Positions 55,156 through 63,289 of a stretch of DNA of 64,000 bases are shown one piece after another (within the stretch, counting starts at the first letter, position 1; each line of letters starts with the position of its first letter). This DNA is from Cohaesibacter gelatinilyticus (GTDB lineage: Bacteria; Pseudomonadota; Alphaproteobacteria; Rhizobiales; Cohaesibacteraceae), in NCBI RefSeq assembly GCF_900215605.1, contig NZ_OBEL01000009.1, forward strand, positions 1 to 64,000. Reading direction: 5' to 3'. The translations under genes and the position numbers were made by a program. A model generated the notes under the pieces. The model was given only the letters and a program-made list of their open reading frames with translations, did not search any database and was not told the origin of the DNA.

Positions 55156-56110
55156 CCGCACCGATCTGGAACGCTTCTGCCATAACCTGGACTGGAACCT
55201 GCTGCATACCTTTCTGGTCATTGTCGAAGAACGAGGTGTCACACGCGCTGCAAAGCGCCTGCTGGTTACACAACCTGCTGTCACCAACGCCTTGAAAAGA
55301 CTTGAAGTCCAGTTCGATTGTACCCTCATAGATCGGGGAGAAAACGACTTCACTCTGACCAAAGCCGGGCAGCTTCTTTATGAAGAATGTCAGGAGGTAT
55401 ATAGCGGTGTATCTCGCATGGCAGAGCTTCTGAAAGATGTGCGTGAAGAAGTCACTGGCCATGTCTCAATTGCAGCTGCAACCCATTGCAGATCCCCTGT
55501 CATTGATGTCGCACTGGCTCGTTTTCATCGCGAAAATCCCAAGGCAACGCTCTCCATTCAGGTCGTTACCAGTGGAGATGTCGTCACCCTGGTCAAACGA
55601 AAAACCGCCTCCTGCGGCTTTGCTCTGACAACAGCAAGCGCTGCGGGTCTGGTCTCTGACGTAATTTTCCGTTCGCACTTTTCACTTTATTGCGGCAAGG
55701 AATGCGAGCTATTCGGACGCAATGACATCACCCTGGAAGAAGTCGTCGCCCAACCCTATGTCACCTATCCGACGGATCAATCAGGATCAGAGATGGCGCG
55801 CCTGACCCGTGCGCGTCAGGAAATCAATTTCGACAAGCTGCCAGTTGGCCGCTCTTACCATCTGGAAGAGCTGGTCCGCATGGTTGAGATCGGCATAGGT
55901 ATTGGCCCCTTTCCAGTCCATGTTGCTCAGCCCCTGGTTGATGAAGGGCGCCTCTGGCGCCTGCCTTGCTTTAAAGAACTTCCTGTTTTTGATGTCTCAC
56001 TGGTGACCAATCCCAAGACGAGACGAAATGGAGCAGAAAGCGCCTTCATCAAGATCCTTCTCGATGAAATTGCCAGAACCCCAATGGAAGAGCGGAGCTA
56101 TCTGAATTAG
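55151..56110 (+). CDS. LysR-family transcription regulator
   Basis: A 319-residue LysR protein. The winged helix-turn-helix covers about residues 12-75 (FLVIVEERGVTRAAKRLLVTQ is the recognition region). The substrate-binding domain has TGHVSIAAATHCRSPVIDVAL near 100 and a periplasmic-binding-like fold to about 305. It is divergent from the TRAP-racemase operon, its likely target. AGGATT precedes the ATG, which lies inside the inverted repeat described at 55111-55155. Confidence 0.95.
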   Translation: MNRTDLERFCHNLDWNLLHTFLVIVEERGVTRAAKRLLVTQPAVTNALKRLEVQFDCTLIDRGENDFTLTKAGQLLYEECQEVYSGVSRMAELLKDVREEVTGHVSIAAATHCRSPVIDVALARFHRENPKATLSIQVVTSGDVVTLVKRKTASCGFALTTASAAGLVSDVIFRSHFSLYCGKECELFGRNDITLEEVVAQPYVTYPTDQSGSEMARLTRARQEINFDKLPVGRSYHLEELVRMVEIGIGIGPFPVHVAQPLVDEGRLWRLPCFKELPVFDVSLVTNPKTRRNGAESAFIKILLDEIARTPMEERSYLN

Positions 56111-56319
56111 GCCGTCAGCACGATCCATTTCCAACTCGAAGAAACGAAGGATTGGTGGTTTTCATATATTGGACATAATGGGACAAATCAGCAAAGCCCC
56201 CGCGAGAATACAATTCTTGACTATCGGCAAAGAAAACAGGACTGGAAGTCGGCAGCATTGCAATTGTTTCGACGATGGTTCGATGAGAAATCAATTTATG
56301 TTTGTTTGGCAGCTGTTTC

Positions 56320-56937
56320 CTAATATTGAATACTCATCCATAGAGTTCGTGAATTCTGATTGGGTGTAGCGGTTTCGTGGTTTTGGAAACCTCGTTTCGC
56401 CCAAAACCTGATTGCACGAGAATTGTCTTTGTTAACTCCCACATGAAACGCAGCTGCATCTAAATCGCGGGCATTATTTTTCCATACTTCAAACAACCTA
56501 TTCCCTACACCTTGGCCTTGAATTTCAGGCAAAAGATTTAAATGGAGATGTGCTGGATAAGCCTCGCACAGATCCTTTGGAGGGATTTGGGGATTATGAA
56601 TCATATAGGCTCTGCGCTGATCCGCATCCCAAGTCGAACGAGATGTTTTCGATGGTTTTGGGTATTTCCGCCTTAAAGCAGGCCACCACTGTTTTTCTTG
56701 CCTGCACGCAAACTCATACGTATCCAATGTACCCACACAAAAGCCCAAAACCTTTTCTTGATGCTCGATCACAAATGCCAGATCGGGTTCAAGCATCAGA
56801 TAAGGGCCTGAATAGATATGCCCCATCATGTCAGGATCAACATATAGAGTTTGAGCATCACCACCCAGATGTCCCGTTTTTAGTGATATTGAATATAGGC
56901 TACCAAGGTCATCATCCCGCGCTTTACGAATTTCCAT
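56320..56937 (-). CDS. GNAT-family N-acetyltransferase
   Basis: A 205-residue GNAT acyltransferase. The acetyl-CoA motif is in LNLLPEIQGQGVGNRLFEVW (about residues 130-150), followed by the C-terminal FHVGVNKDNSRAIRFWAKRGF. An inserted segment, WWPALRRKYPKPS, is near residue 85. The substrate is unknown. The gene sits in an AT-rich patch between two TRAP systems and may have come in by transfer. Confidence 0.88.
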   Translation of the reverse strand: MEIRKARDDDLGSLYSISLKTGHLGGDAQTLYVDPDMMGHIYSGPYLMLEPDLAFVIEHQEKVLGFCVGTLDTYEFACRQEKQWWPALRRKYPKPSKTSRSTWDADQRRAYMIHNPQIPPKDLCEAYPAHLHLNLLPEIQGQGVGNRLFEVWKNNARDLDAAAFHVGVNKDNSRAIRFWAKRGFQNHETATPNQNSRTLWMSIQY

Positions 56938-57139
56938 ATATCCAAACCAAGTCAGAAAACAATATATTTGATAGCCAAATCTACTCTAGCTACAAGACGG
57001 CATGCAAATTGTTTGGACCGTGATTTACCACCAATCTTTGGACGTAAAACTCATCCAGATGAACTGCGACAAATCACTCGAGACGTTTGTTCCACACCAC
57101 TTGGAAACGTCAATCCTCGCATGCAAGTGATCGATTCAA

Positions 57140-57754
57140 CTAGCCCTTTTGACGCGAATTTCTGAGCATCCATTCGAAAATTCTGCGCCCAGGTAAAGGC
57201 GTGAGATCTGAGCTTCTGGTGTCTGCAACTTCGCGAAAGCCAGTTTTCTTTAACACGTTGATTGACGCCACATTATCGCTGGCCACATCTGCAAGTAACT
57301 GACGACGTTTAAAATGTTGAAGCGATGACCCTCGATATAAATTCAGCAGCTTTGTGCCGTATCCTTGGCCTTGAAAAGGTGCCCCAAGCCAATAACTCAA
57401 GCCTATGCGATCTGCGTCAATTTCATAGGAGCCGATTGATCCAATAAGTTTATCTGCGTCCAATAACCCGACCCCAAACACACAAGGTGTTTGCTCAATC
57501 TGATTTTCAAGAGAATATTCAAATTTCTCATACAGCTCTTCGATTGAACAATCTGACAATAGTCTGACCCCGGATCCTGGCCGGATCTCACCCTTTAGTG
57601 AACCCGATACTCTAGGATCTGACAGAAGGTGGCAGTAATCTATCTTATCATCGATACTCAACGGTTGAACAAAGATACATCCATCAGACATACGCATAGG
57701 CTTGATCCGTATATATGGGAAAACGCTCCTCTCAACGATAAGAAAGCTATCCAT
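57140..57754 (-). CDS. GNAT-family N-acetyltransferase (RimJ/RimL-like)
   Basis: About 204 residues from the ATG at 57754; other starts at 57772 (TTG), 57697 and 57691 are possible. The core resembles the RimJ/RimL group: VQPLSIDDKIDYCHLLSDPRV near the start, then IGLSYWLGAPFQGQGYGTKLL and SDNVASINVLKKTGFREV. It lies 202 bases from another GNAT gene on the same strand and in the same AT-rich setting. The substrate is unknown. Confidence 0.82.
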   Translation of the reverse strand: MDSFLIVERSVFPYIRIKPMRMSDGCIFVQPLSIDDKIDYCHLLSDPRVSGSLKGEIRPGSGVRLLSDCSIEELYEKFEYSLENQIEQTPCVFGVGLLDADKLIGSIGSYEIDADRIGLSYWLGAPFQGQGYGTKLLNLYRGSSLQHFKRRQLLADVASDNVASINVLKKTGFREVADTRSSDLTPLPGRRIFEWMLRNSRQKG

Positions 57755-58038
57755 TCCCCTTATGATATTCAAGCTAAACGAGCCCTGAAATCCTTGAATT
57801 ACAGGGATATTATCTGCCCATTTGGTGGTCGTATCGAATAATCTCGCCCCTGTTCATAAGCACCTTTGATCACTTCAAAGATAGCCAACAAGATCACGGA
57901 TGGATTGGATGAAGGATTCTCCAAATTCACATCCGGTATTCTTCATCTTCGATTACGTCATGATAACCTCCTTAAAAGCTATCATGACGTCAATCTCAAA
58001 TGATTTGGGAACCCAGATTCTTAAAAGAGCCCCAATAC

Positions 58039-59328
58039 CTATTCGAAGAAGAAATTTGGCAGGAACATTGGTATTTGAGGGATATATGTGATCAGCATCA
58101 ATGTTGGCAACCATGCGAAGGTGATGAAGATCAATGTTGGCTTCATCATCGCTTGGACAGAAACACCGGTCACTCGTGATCCCAAAAACAAAAGAGGCGC
58201 GGTCGGAGGCGTGATATTTCCCATGCCCATATTGACGCCCAACACCGCCGCAAAATGAACCGGATCCATTCCCGTACTGACAGCAATGGGGGTCAGCAAA
58301 GAGGCGCTTAGGACAAGTCCACTAAAATCATCCATAAGCATGCCGATTAGGATCATCACAACATTGATCATCAATAGAACAACAACTGGATTGTCAGATA
58401 CCGAATAAATCATGTTGCGGGCAATTGTAGGTACATCCTCAAAAATGAGGAACTTACTCACAATTAGCACCATGAAGATCATCACCATTACCACACCAAT
58501 GGTGACACTCGACTCTTTCAAGGTTTCCCAAAAGATTTTCCAGGTCAGCCCTTTGTAAATCCAGAAACCAACAGGGATCGAGTATATCGCAGCAACACCC
58601 GCAGCCTCGGTTGGCGTCATGACACCGCCATATATGCCGCCCAGAATAACAACCGGCATCAAAATCGCCGGCACAGCGTTAAAGGTAGATTTTCCCAATG
58701 CTACAAACGGACTTCCATCGATTTTGGTCAGCTCGATATTTTTGGCATTTCTCAGCATAACAAAGTTGACGATGATCAGGAAAATGGTGAGTAACAATCC
58801 CGCTGCCAATGCTGCCAAGAAACACTTGAGAACAGACTGCTGTGTCAGCCAGGCATAGATCAATTGTGCTCCACTTGGAGGAATGAGCAAACCAAGAGGA
58901 CTGGCACAAACCAAAAGAGCAGCTGAAAACCCTTCTGGGTACCTGTTACGGCGAAGATGCGGGAACATTATAGAGCCAATACAAGTCAGCGTAGCAGCGC
59001 CGCTGCCTGAAATAGCCCCAAACATGGCGCTAGCGAGAACGCAAGCGCCACTGAGTCCACCTTTAATTCGCCCCAACAACAATTCGGCAATAGCAACGAT
59101 GGGGCCAGCGATTTTACCCCGTTGCATAAGATCTCCTGCCACAATGAACAGCGGGATGACCAGAATGATGATCGTGTTCATTTTCCAATGACCGGTTCCC
59201 ATAAAGGCCGAGATATTGTGATCACCCAATAGCGCAATCAAAATCAACACCCCACCAAATGCCATGGGCACTGCAACGCCAGCGATCAGCAATGCGACGA
59301 CAAGGAAAATTGAAAGCCCTAGCAACAT
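58039..59328 (-). CDS. TRAP transporter large permease DctM (second paralogue)
   Basis: A 429-residue twelve-helix permease that matches the DctM at 52053 nearly throughout (GAISGSGAATLTCIGSIMFP, GLLIPPSGAQLIYAWLTQQS, GGVMTPTEAAGVAAIYSIP). I chose the ATG at 59328, overlapping dctQ by ten bases; the frame extends to 59352. It is the last gene of the second TRAP operon. Confidence 0.95.
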   Translation of the reverse strand: MLLGLSIFLVVALLIAGVAVPMAFGGVLILIALLGDHNISAFMGTGHWKMNTIIILVIPLFIVAGDLMQRGKIAGPIVAIAELLLGRIKGGLSGACVLASAMFGAISGSGAATLTCIGSIMFPHLRRNRYPEGFSAALLVCASPLGLLIPPSGAQLIYAWLTQQSVLKCFLAALAAGLLLTIFLIIVNFVMLRNAKNIELTKIDGSPFVALGKSTFNAVPAILMPVVILGGIYGGVMTPTEAAGVAAIYSIPVGFWIYKGLTWKIFWETLKESSVTIGVVMVMIFMVLIVSKFLIFEDVPTIARNMIYSVSDNPVVVLLMINVVMILIGMLMDDFSGLVLSASLLTPIAVSTGMDPVHFAAVLGVNMGMGNITPPTAPLLFLGSRVTGVSVQAMMKPTLIFITFAWLPTLMLITYIPQIPMFLPNFFFE

Positions 59329-59894
59329 TGTTCTTCCCCCATCAATTTGCACTGAACTGGGCTTGGCTCCCGGATCATTTGCGGTCCAAATCTCACAAGA
59401 ACATAGACATGCAACAAACCATAGAAAGCCATGAAGAAAACCCCGAGAAAGATGCCCAGATGGGCAACAAAGAACGGAATTTTGAGGGCAATTGTTTTCT
59501 GCCAGTACGGATATTGCGCAATGCCGCTATCCAACAAAAGATAGGTCCAATACAGCATGACAAAGCAGATCAGTGTTTCCACGACATGCAGGCATAGTCG
59601 CCTGAGCCAAATGGCGCGCGCAGATTTGAAATAGGATTCAAGAATGTCAGCCCGGATCTGGGTATCTTGATAACTTCCTACACCACAGGCCAGAAAATAG
59701 AGCCAAAATGAGATTGGTAGCAACCATTCTTCATATGCGAAGAGATCCCAATGCAGGATATATCTAAAGATAACAACCATAAGAAAGGTCAGGGGAAGAA
59801 TAAGCGTCGCAATCGCACTCATTGCCAGTTTCGCGGTCACCAGTTTTCGAACCAATCTCCCAAATCTGGGCGGTAATCCATCCGCTAGTTCCAT
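59319..59894 (-). CDS. TRAP transporter small permease DctQ (second paralogue)
   Basis: A 191-residue DctQ with four hydrophobic helices, matching the DctQ at 53355 (FAYEEWLLPISFWLYFLACG and YQDTQIRADIL). It overlaps dctM. It is separated from dctP by 71 bases that hold a strong terminator-like hairpin. Confidence 0.93.
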   Translation of the reverse strand: MELADGLPPRFGRLVRKLVTAKLAMSAIATLILPLTFLMVVIFRYILHWDLFAYEEWLLPISFWLYFLACGVGSYQDTQIRADILESYFKSARAIWLRRLCLHVVETLICFVMLYWTYLLLDSGIAQYPYWQKTIALKIPFFVAHLGIFLGVFFMAFYGLLHVYVLVRFGPQMIREPSPVQCKLMGEEQCC

Positions 59895-59913
59895 ATCAAA
59901 GCAGCCTTTCAGT

Positions 59914-59948
59914 AAAAAAACGCGCTCAGGCCTAACGACCTGAGCGCG
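59914..59948 (-). terminator. Intercistronic terminator/attenuator between dctP and dctQ
   Basis: On the minus strand CGCGCTCAGG, an eight-base loop, CCTGAGCGCG and seven T residues: a perfect ten-base GC-rich stem. It lies 17 bases past the dctP stop and 20 before the dctQ start. It should stop most transcripts after the binding-protein gene, making binding protein in excess of permease. Confidence 0.9.
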
Positions 59949-59965
59949 AATATTTGTTTGATGTT

Positions 59966-60958
59966 TTACTTGCTCAGTCGGTCAAGAAAATCCTGACCAA
60001 TGACATCTGCGACAGATGGCCAGATTTTTTCCTTTACGACAGCTTTGATTGCGGCGCGTTCCTCTGGGGTGAATGTGACAATCTCCCAGCCTTTTTCCTT
60101 GAGCTTACCCATGATCACATCGGTACGCTCCAAGGCTTCATCGGACATACGTCTTGCTGCTTTGCTTGCAGCTGTCTGAATAACTTCCTTCTGTTTCTCG
60201 GATAGTTTCGCCCATTTTCCGCCATTCATATAAATGAGCTGATTCTCGGTGAAGGCTGCATAGTCGAGATAAACGCTCCCAACATCACTGGCAGCAAAAG
60301 CAGTGTAAGCAAGTTCAGGAGTACAACAGATCGCTCCATCAATTGTGCCAGCTTGAACAGCGGGGAAAACCTCAGCCCAGTTCATGGTAGTTGTTTGATA
60401 GCCCAGAAGATCCATGGTCGATTTCGCCAACTGGGAACTCCAGACACGGAGGGTTGTTTTCTGGTTTCCAATACCACGCGGATTTGCAGGCATTTTGGTC
60501 GCAACAGCTCCAATCAGCCCTTCGACGACAGTAGACAAGTGTTTGATGCCGTGCTGCTCAAGAATCTCTGTGTAGAGCTTGTTATATTCAGCATTCGGGT
60601 TTTGGGTGATTTTGCGAATGTCGTCCGCGCCACCAACAAGAAATGGAAGACTTTGGAAATCAATACGGGGGTCAGCGACAGCATAAACACTGGCATGCAC
60701 CATATCTACATTGCCAAACTTGGCATCATCCAACAATTCTTCACCAGACCCAAGCTGCCCTGCAGGGAAAAACTTAATATCAATCCCTACATTTGCCCCT
60801 TCAATTTCAGCAATCATATCTTCGAGAACACGATTGCTGGCATGCGCTTCTGGTAGGGTTCCTGCCAATTTCAAAGTGACATCAGCAGCCACAGCAGGAA
60901 CTGCCAAGGTTGCAAGCACGGTCGCACTTACGAGGGTTTTGCGAATTTTCCGAAACAT
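59966..60958 (-). CDS. TRAP transporter substrate-binding protein DctP (second paralogue)
   Basis: A 330-residue periplasmic binding protein. A Sec signal ends LAVPAVAA-D. LRVWSSQ and GTIDGAICCT match the DctP at 53990, including the adjacent cysteines, so the two probably bind related ligands. GGAGGAAAT precedes the ATG at 60958; the frame extends to 61006. It is first in the operon and divergent from an Lrp/AsnC gene. Confidence 0.95.
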   Translation of the reverse strand: MFRKIRKTLVSATVLATLAVPAVAADVTLKLAGTLPEAHASNRVLEDMIAEIEGANVGIDIKFFPAGQLGSGEELLDDAKFGNVDMVHASVYAVADPRIDFQSLPFLVGGADDIRKITQNPNAEYNKLYTEILEQHGIKHLSTVVEGLIGAVATKMPANPRGIGNQKTTLRVWSSQLAKSTMDLLGYQTTTMNWAEVFPAVQAGTIDGAICCTPELAYTAFAASDVGSVYLDYAAFTENQLIYMNGGKWAKLSEKQKEVIQTAASKAARRMSDEALERTDVIMGKLKEKGWEIVTFTPEERAAIKAVVKEKIWPSVADVIGQDFLDRLSK

Positions 60959-61605
60959 TATTTCCTCCCAAATATAATGAGTTTCAGGAACAAGTTCCCT
61001 GCTCATTTATAGAATTGCCAGTTTTTGCTGCATCTGGCCGGGAGTGATTTTTATCTCTATACCTGTTTGAAAATACCCTTGCTTGAAACAAGCAAATTTC
61101 CTTCAGACAAGTACAAAAGATATACAATATCTAATAGATGAGGGAATCTCCCTCTCCATTTTCATGGGTCCCAGCCAGGTTATTAACTACCCGGATGTTG
61201 AGAAACCTGACAGCACCACATGTCCTCTCGTGCTCTTTTCTTCTTCAACATCCCGGCGCTAGAATCCTAGCGGGATCGACAAAGCGATATGTGCCAAATT
61301 CTCCTGTTTTCAATTAAATTTCGACACAAATCATGCATTTGGAAATAAAATTTGGCATTAAATGTCAAAACAAAAAACGCTCTTTTATGTTGACCATCTC
61401 TGCATCCCGTACTGGTCGCCAGTGGATTGCACGTTATTGATGGGAGGGACGTCTGTCATTGGAATTGAAGGAATGCATGAAAACCATGCCATTGTGAACA
61501 AAGATTTTTATGTTTAGATTGACCGACCTCTCCCTTTGCTCACCTCGCCTCCATTATCTGATTATGATAATGTTCAATGGTGTTCACTGGATGCGGAGAG
61601 TGCAA
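60959..61605. other. Divergent regulatory gap between dctP and the Lrp/AsnC gene
   Basis: About 650 bases without a supported gene. The stretch holds an AT-rich segment around 61320-61370 and an inverted repeat, CGCTAG-AATC-CTAGCG, at 61257-61272 with further TCCC/GGGA pairing outside. Regulators of the Lrp/AsnC family bind such long AT-rich gaps. I could not define one operator. Confidence 0.5.
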
Positions 61606-62064
61606 ATGGACGTCAAGGATCGCCAGATCATACGGGCTTTACAGGAAAACGGACGTCAAACCAATTCTGAGATCGCAGATCTAGTCAATTTGTCTCCCTC
61701 CCCCTGTTTACGCCGGATTCGCAATCTTGAGAAATCTGGCGCAATACGTGGTTATTCGGCAGATGCGGATCCAGTAATGTACGGGCTGTCGGAAACTGTC
61801 TTTGTCCGTATCAAACTGGAATGCCATAACAAGGATGGTGTGAAACAATTTGAGCAGAAAATTCAAAATATCGATGAAATATTGGAATGCCACTTGTTAA
61901 CCGGTCCGATGGACTATCAATTGAAGGTGGTGGTTCCAAACATGGTTTCTTATGAAAACTTTATTCGAAGGAGCCTGCACCCCATACCGGGTGTTGTAAC
62001 CATCGATACCTGTTTTGTTTATGGCACGATCAAAAAGAAAGCAGCCTTTCCAGAACTTGGCTGA
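61606..62064 (+). CDS. Lrp/AsnC-family transcription regulator
   Basis: A 152-residue regulator. The N-terminal HTH (about residues 5-55) begins MDVKDRQIIRALQENGRQTN and includes DLVNLSPSPCLRRIRNLE; the C-terminal RAM/effector domain covers 68-145 (LTGPMDYQLKVVV). I chose the ATG at 61606, with GGAGAG upstream; a 33-residue N-terminal extension to 61510 has no similarity. It is divergent from the second TRAP operon, which it probably controls, and amino acids are likely effectors. Confidence 0.94.
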   Translation: MDVKDRQIIRALQENGRQTNSEIADLVNLSPSPCLRRIRNLEKSGAIRGYSADADPVMYGLSETVFVRIKLECHNKDGVKQFEQKIQNIDEILECHLLTGPMDYQLKVVVPNMVSYENFIRRSLHPIPGVVTIDTCFVYGTIKKKAAFPELG

Positions 62065-62206
62065 TGCCATCAAAAGACAAGAAATCCACTCCAATCGGCG
62101 TCATGACCAGGCAATTAGCATTGAGTGAGCATGGGCTGCAGGACGAATGGTTCGGGGCAAGGAACGCTGCAAAGGATCGCACCCAATCCGTCGTTTATGC
62201 AACTGA

Positions 62207-62851
62207 TCAATTTACTCTGTGTTCTTGCATGTCTTTGGATCTATATTGCAAAAACTTGATTATCAGATTTCGCTCTTTTTTCGACAAACCAGCTCTTGAA
62301 GCCATGGCTTTCACATTCGAGGTCCATTGGTTTGCAGTATATCGACCAGGGACACGACGCTCATGACATGCGGTGCATTTCATGCTGAAAAGCTTATCGG
62401 CACGCGCCCATATTGCTTCGGCATCGGTCGTTAACATGTTGCTTGCGACCCAGCCATCCAATGTTGCTCGATGCCAGACAAGGCCTGTTTCAGGATCGGT
62501 ACTGGCTTCCTTCTCAACAATCGAAACCGCTGCTTTTTTCTTAATAGCCAGATCAAGGATCCGCCTTCCCTGTACTGCATATAGCACTCGCTTGGTACCA
62601 TGCTGATACCAGCCTTCAATTCTGATCTTTGCTTTGGACCCTTGCTGTTTCAGCAAGATCAGCTTGGCTCCGACCGTCAACAAGCCGATTGCTTTTGCAT
62701 TGGGCTGATTGGTTTTAAAAATGGCAATATCAGAAACCGGATAAACAACCTTTTCATCAAATGCTCTCGCCATGGCTACCCCACAGCCCACATATGCTAA
62801 TGCGGTCAGGCAACAACAGACCAATCCCATAAAGGCAGCTTTGAGTTTCAT
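62207..62851 (-). CDS. Free-standing TorC C-terminal-type monohaem c cytochrome
   Basis: A 214-residue exported protein. A signal peptide ends near MARA-F. The central part resembles the SH3-like region in the C-terminal half of TorC (VYPVSDIAIFK and DPETGLVWHRATLDGWV). The haem-binding motif CTACH lies at about residues 159-163, followed by WTSNVKAMASRAGLSKKER and LQYRSKDM. TorC joins this domain to a multihaem NapC-like part; here only the C-terminal domain is present. The ATG at 62851 has GGA seven bases upstream; a second ATG at 62863 is possible. It lies downstream of a TorA/DorA-type reductase gene on the same strand. Confidence 0.82.
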   Translation of the reverse strand: MKLKAAFMGLVCCCLTALAYVGCGVAMARAFDEKVVYPVSDIAIFKTNQPNAKAIGLLTVGAKLILLKQQGSKAKIRIEGWYQHGTKRVLYAVQGRRILDLAIKKKAAVSIVEKEASTDPETGLVWHRATLDGWVASNMLTTDAEAIWARADKLFSMKCTACHERRVPGRYTANQWTSNVKAMASRAGLSKKERNLIIKFLQYRSKDMQEHRVN

Positions 62852-63289
62852 TCTTGCTTCCATGTGGTTGTTTGCAACAAGAAGATTGAACCAGTCGTGT
62901 CAGAATGCGCGATCCCCACCGCTCCCGACTTCGACCGGTTCACCTTTGTGGATCTTGTCAAAAATGGGAGGCCAAGTTTTCGATCTTGATAATGCGATGC
63001 TGGTACCAAGTGAAACATGCTACCTCAAACCATACCGATATCTTGCAGATTGACTGATAATCAGTCGCATTACCCACGATCAATATGGTCTCTGGACGTC
63101 GTATCGCGCCTTGAACTCGTCAGCGACCGAAACCCACCTACTCTTTTTTGCAATCAGATTCAGAACAAGCCGTCTGCCTTGCTTTCGTTCTATCCATGAA
63201 GAGGGGGCGTGCCCCCTCTTCTTCTTCTAAAATTTGTTGGTTATGGCGACAGGGATCTGCTGCCATAACCTTGTCGTGGAGAACCTGTA
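62852..63289. other. Gap between reductase and monohaem gene with strong hairpin
   Basis: No supported gene in these 438 bases. A perfect inverted repeat at 63198-63221, GAAGAGGGGG/CCCCCTCTTC around CGTG, lies about 70 bases past the reductase stop. On the plus strand it runs into TTCTTCT; on the minus strand no T-run follows. It may be a terminator or an mRNA-end structure. Confidence 0.5.
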
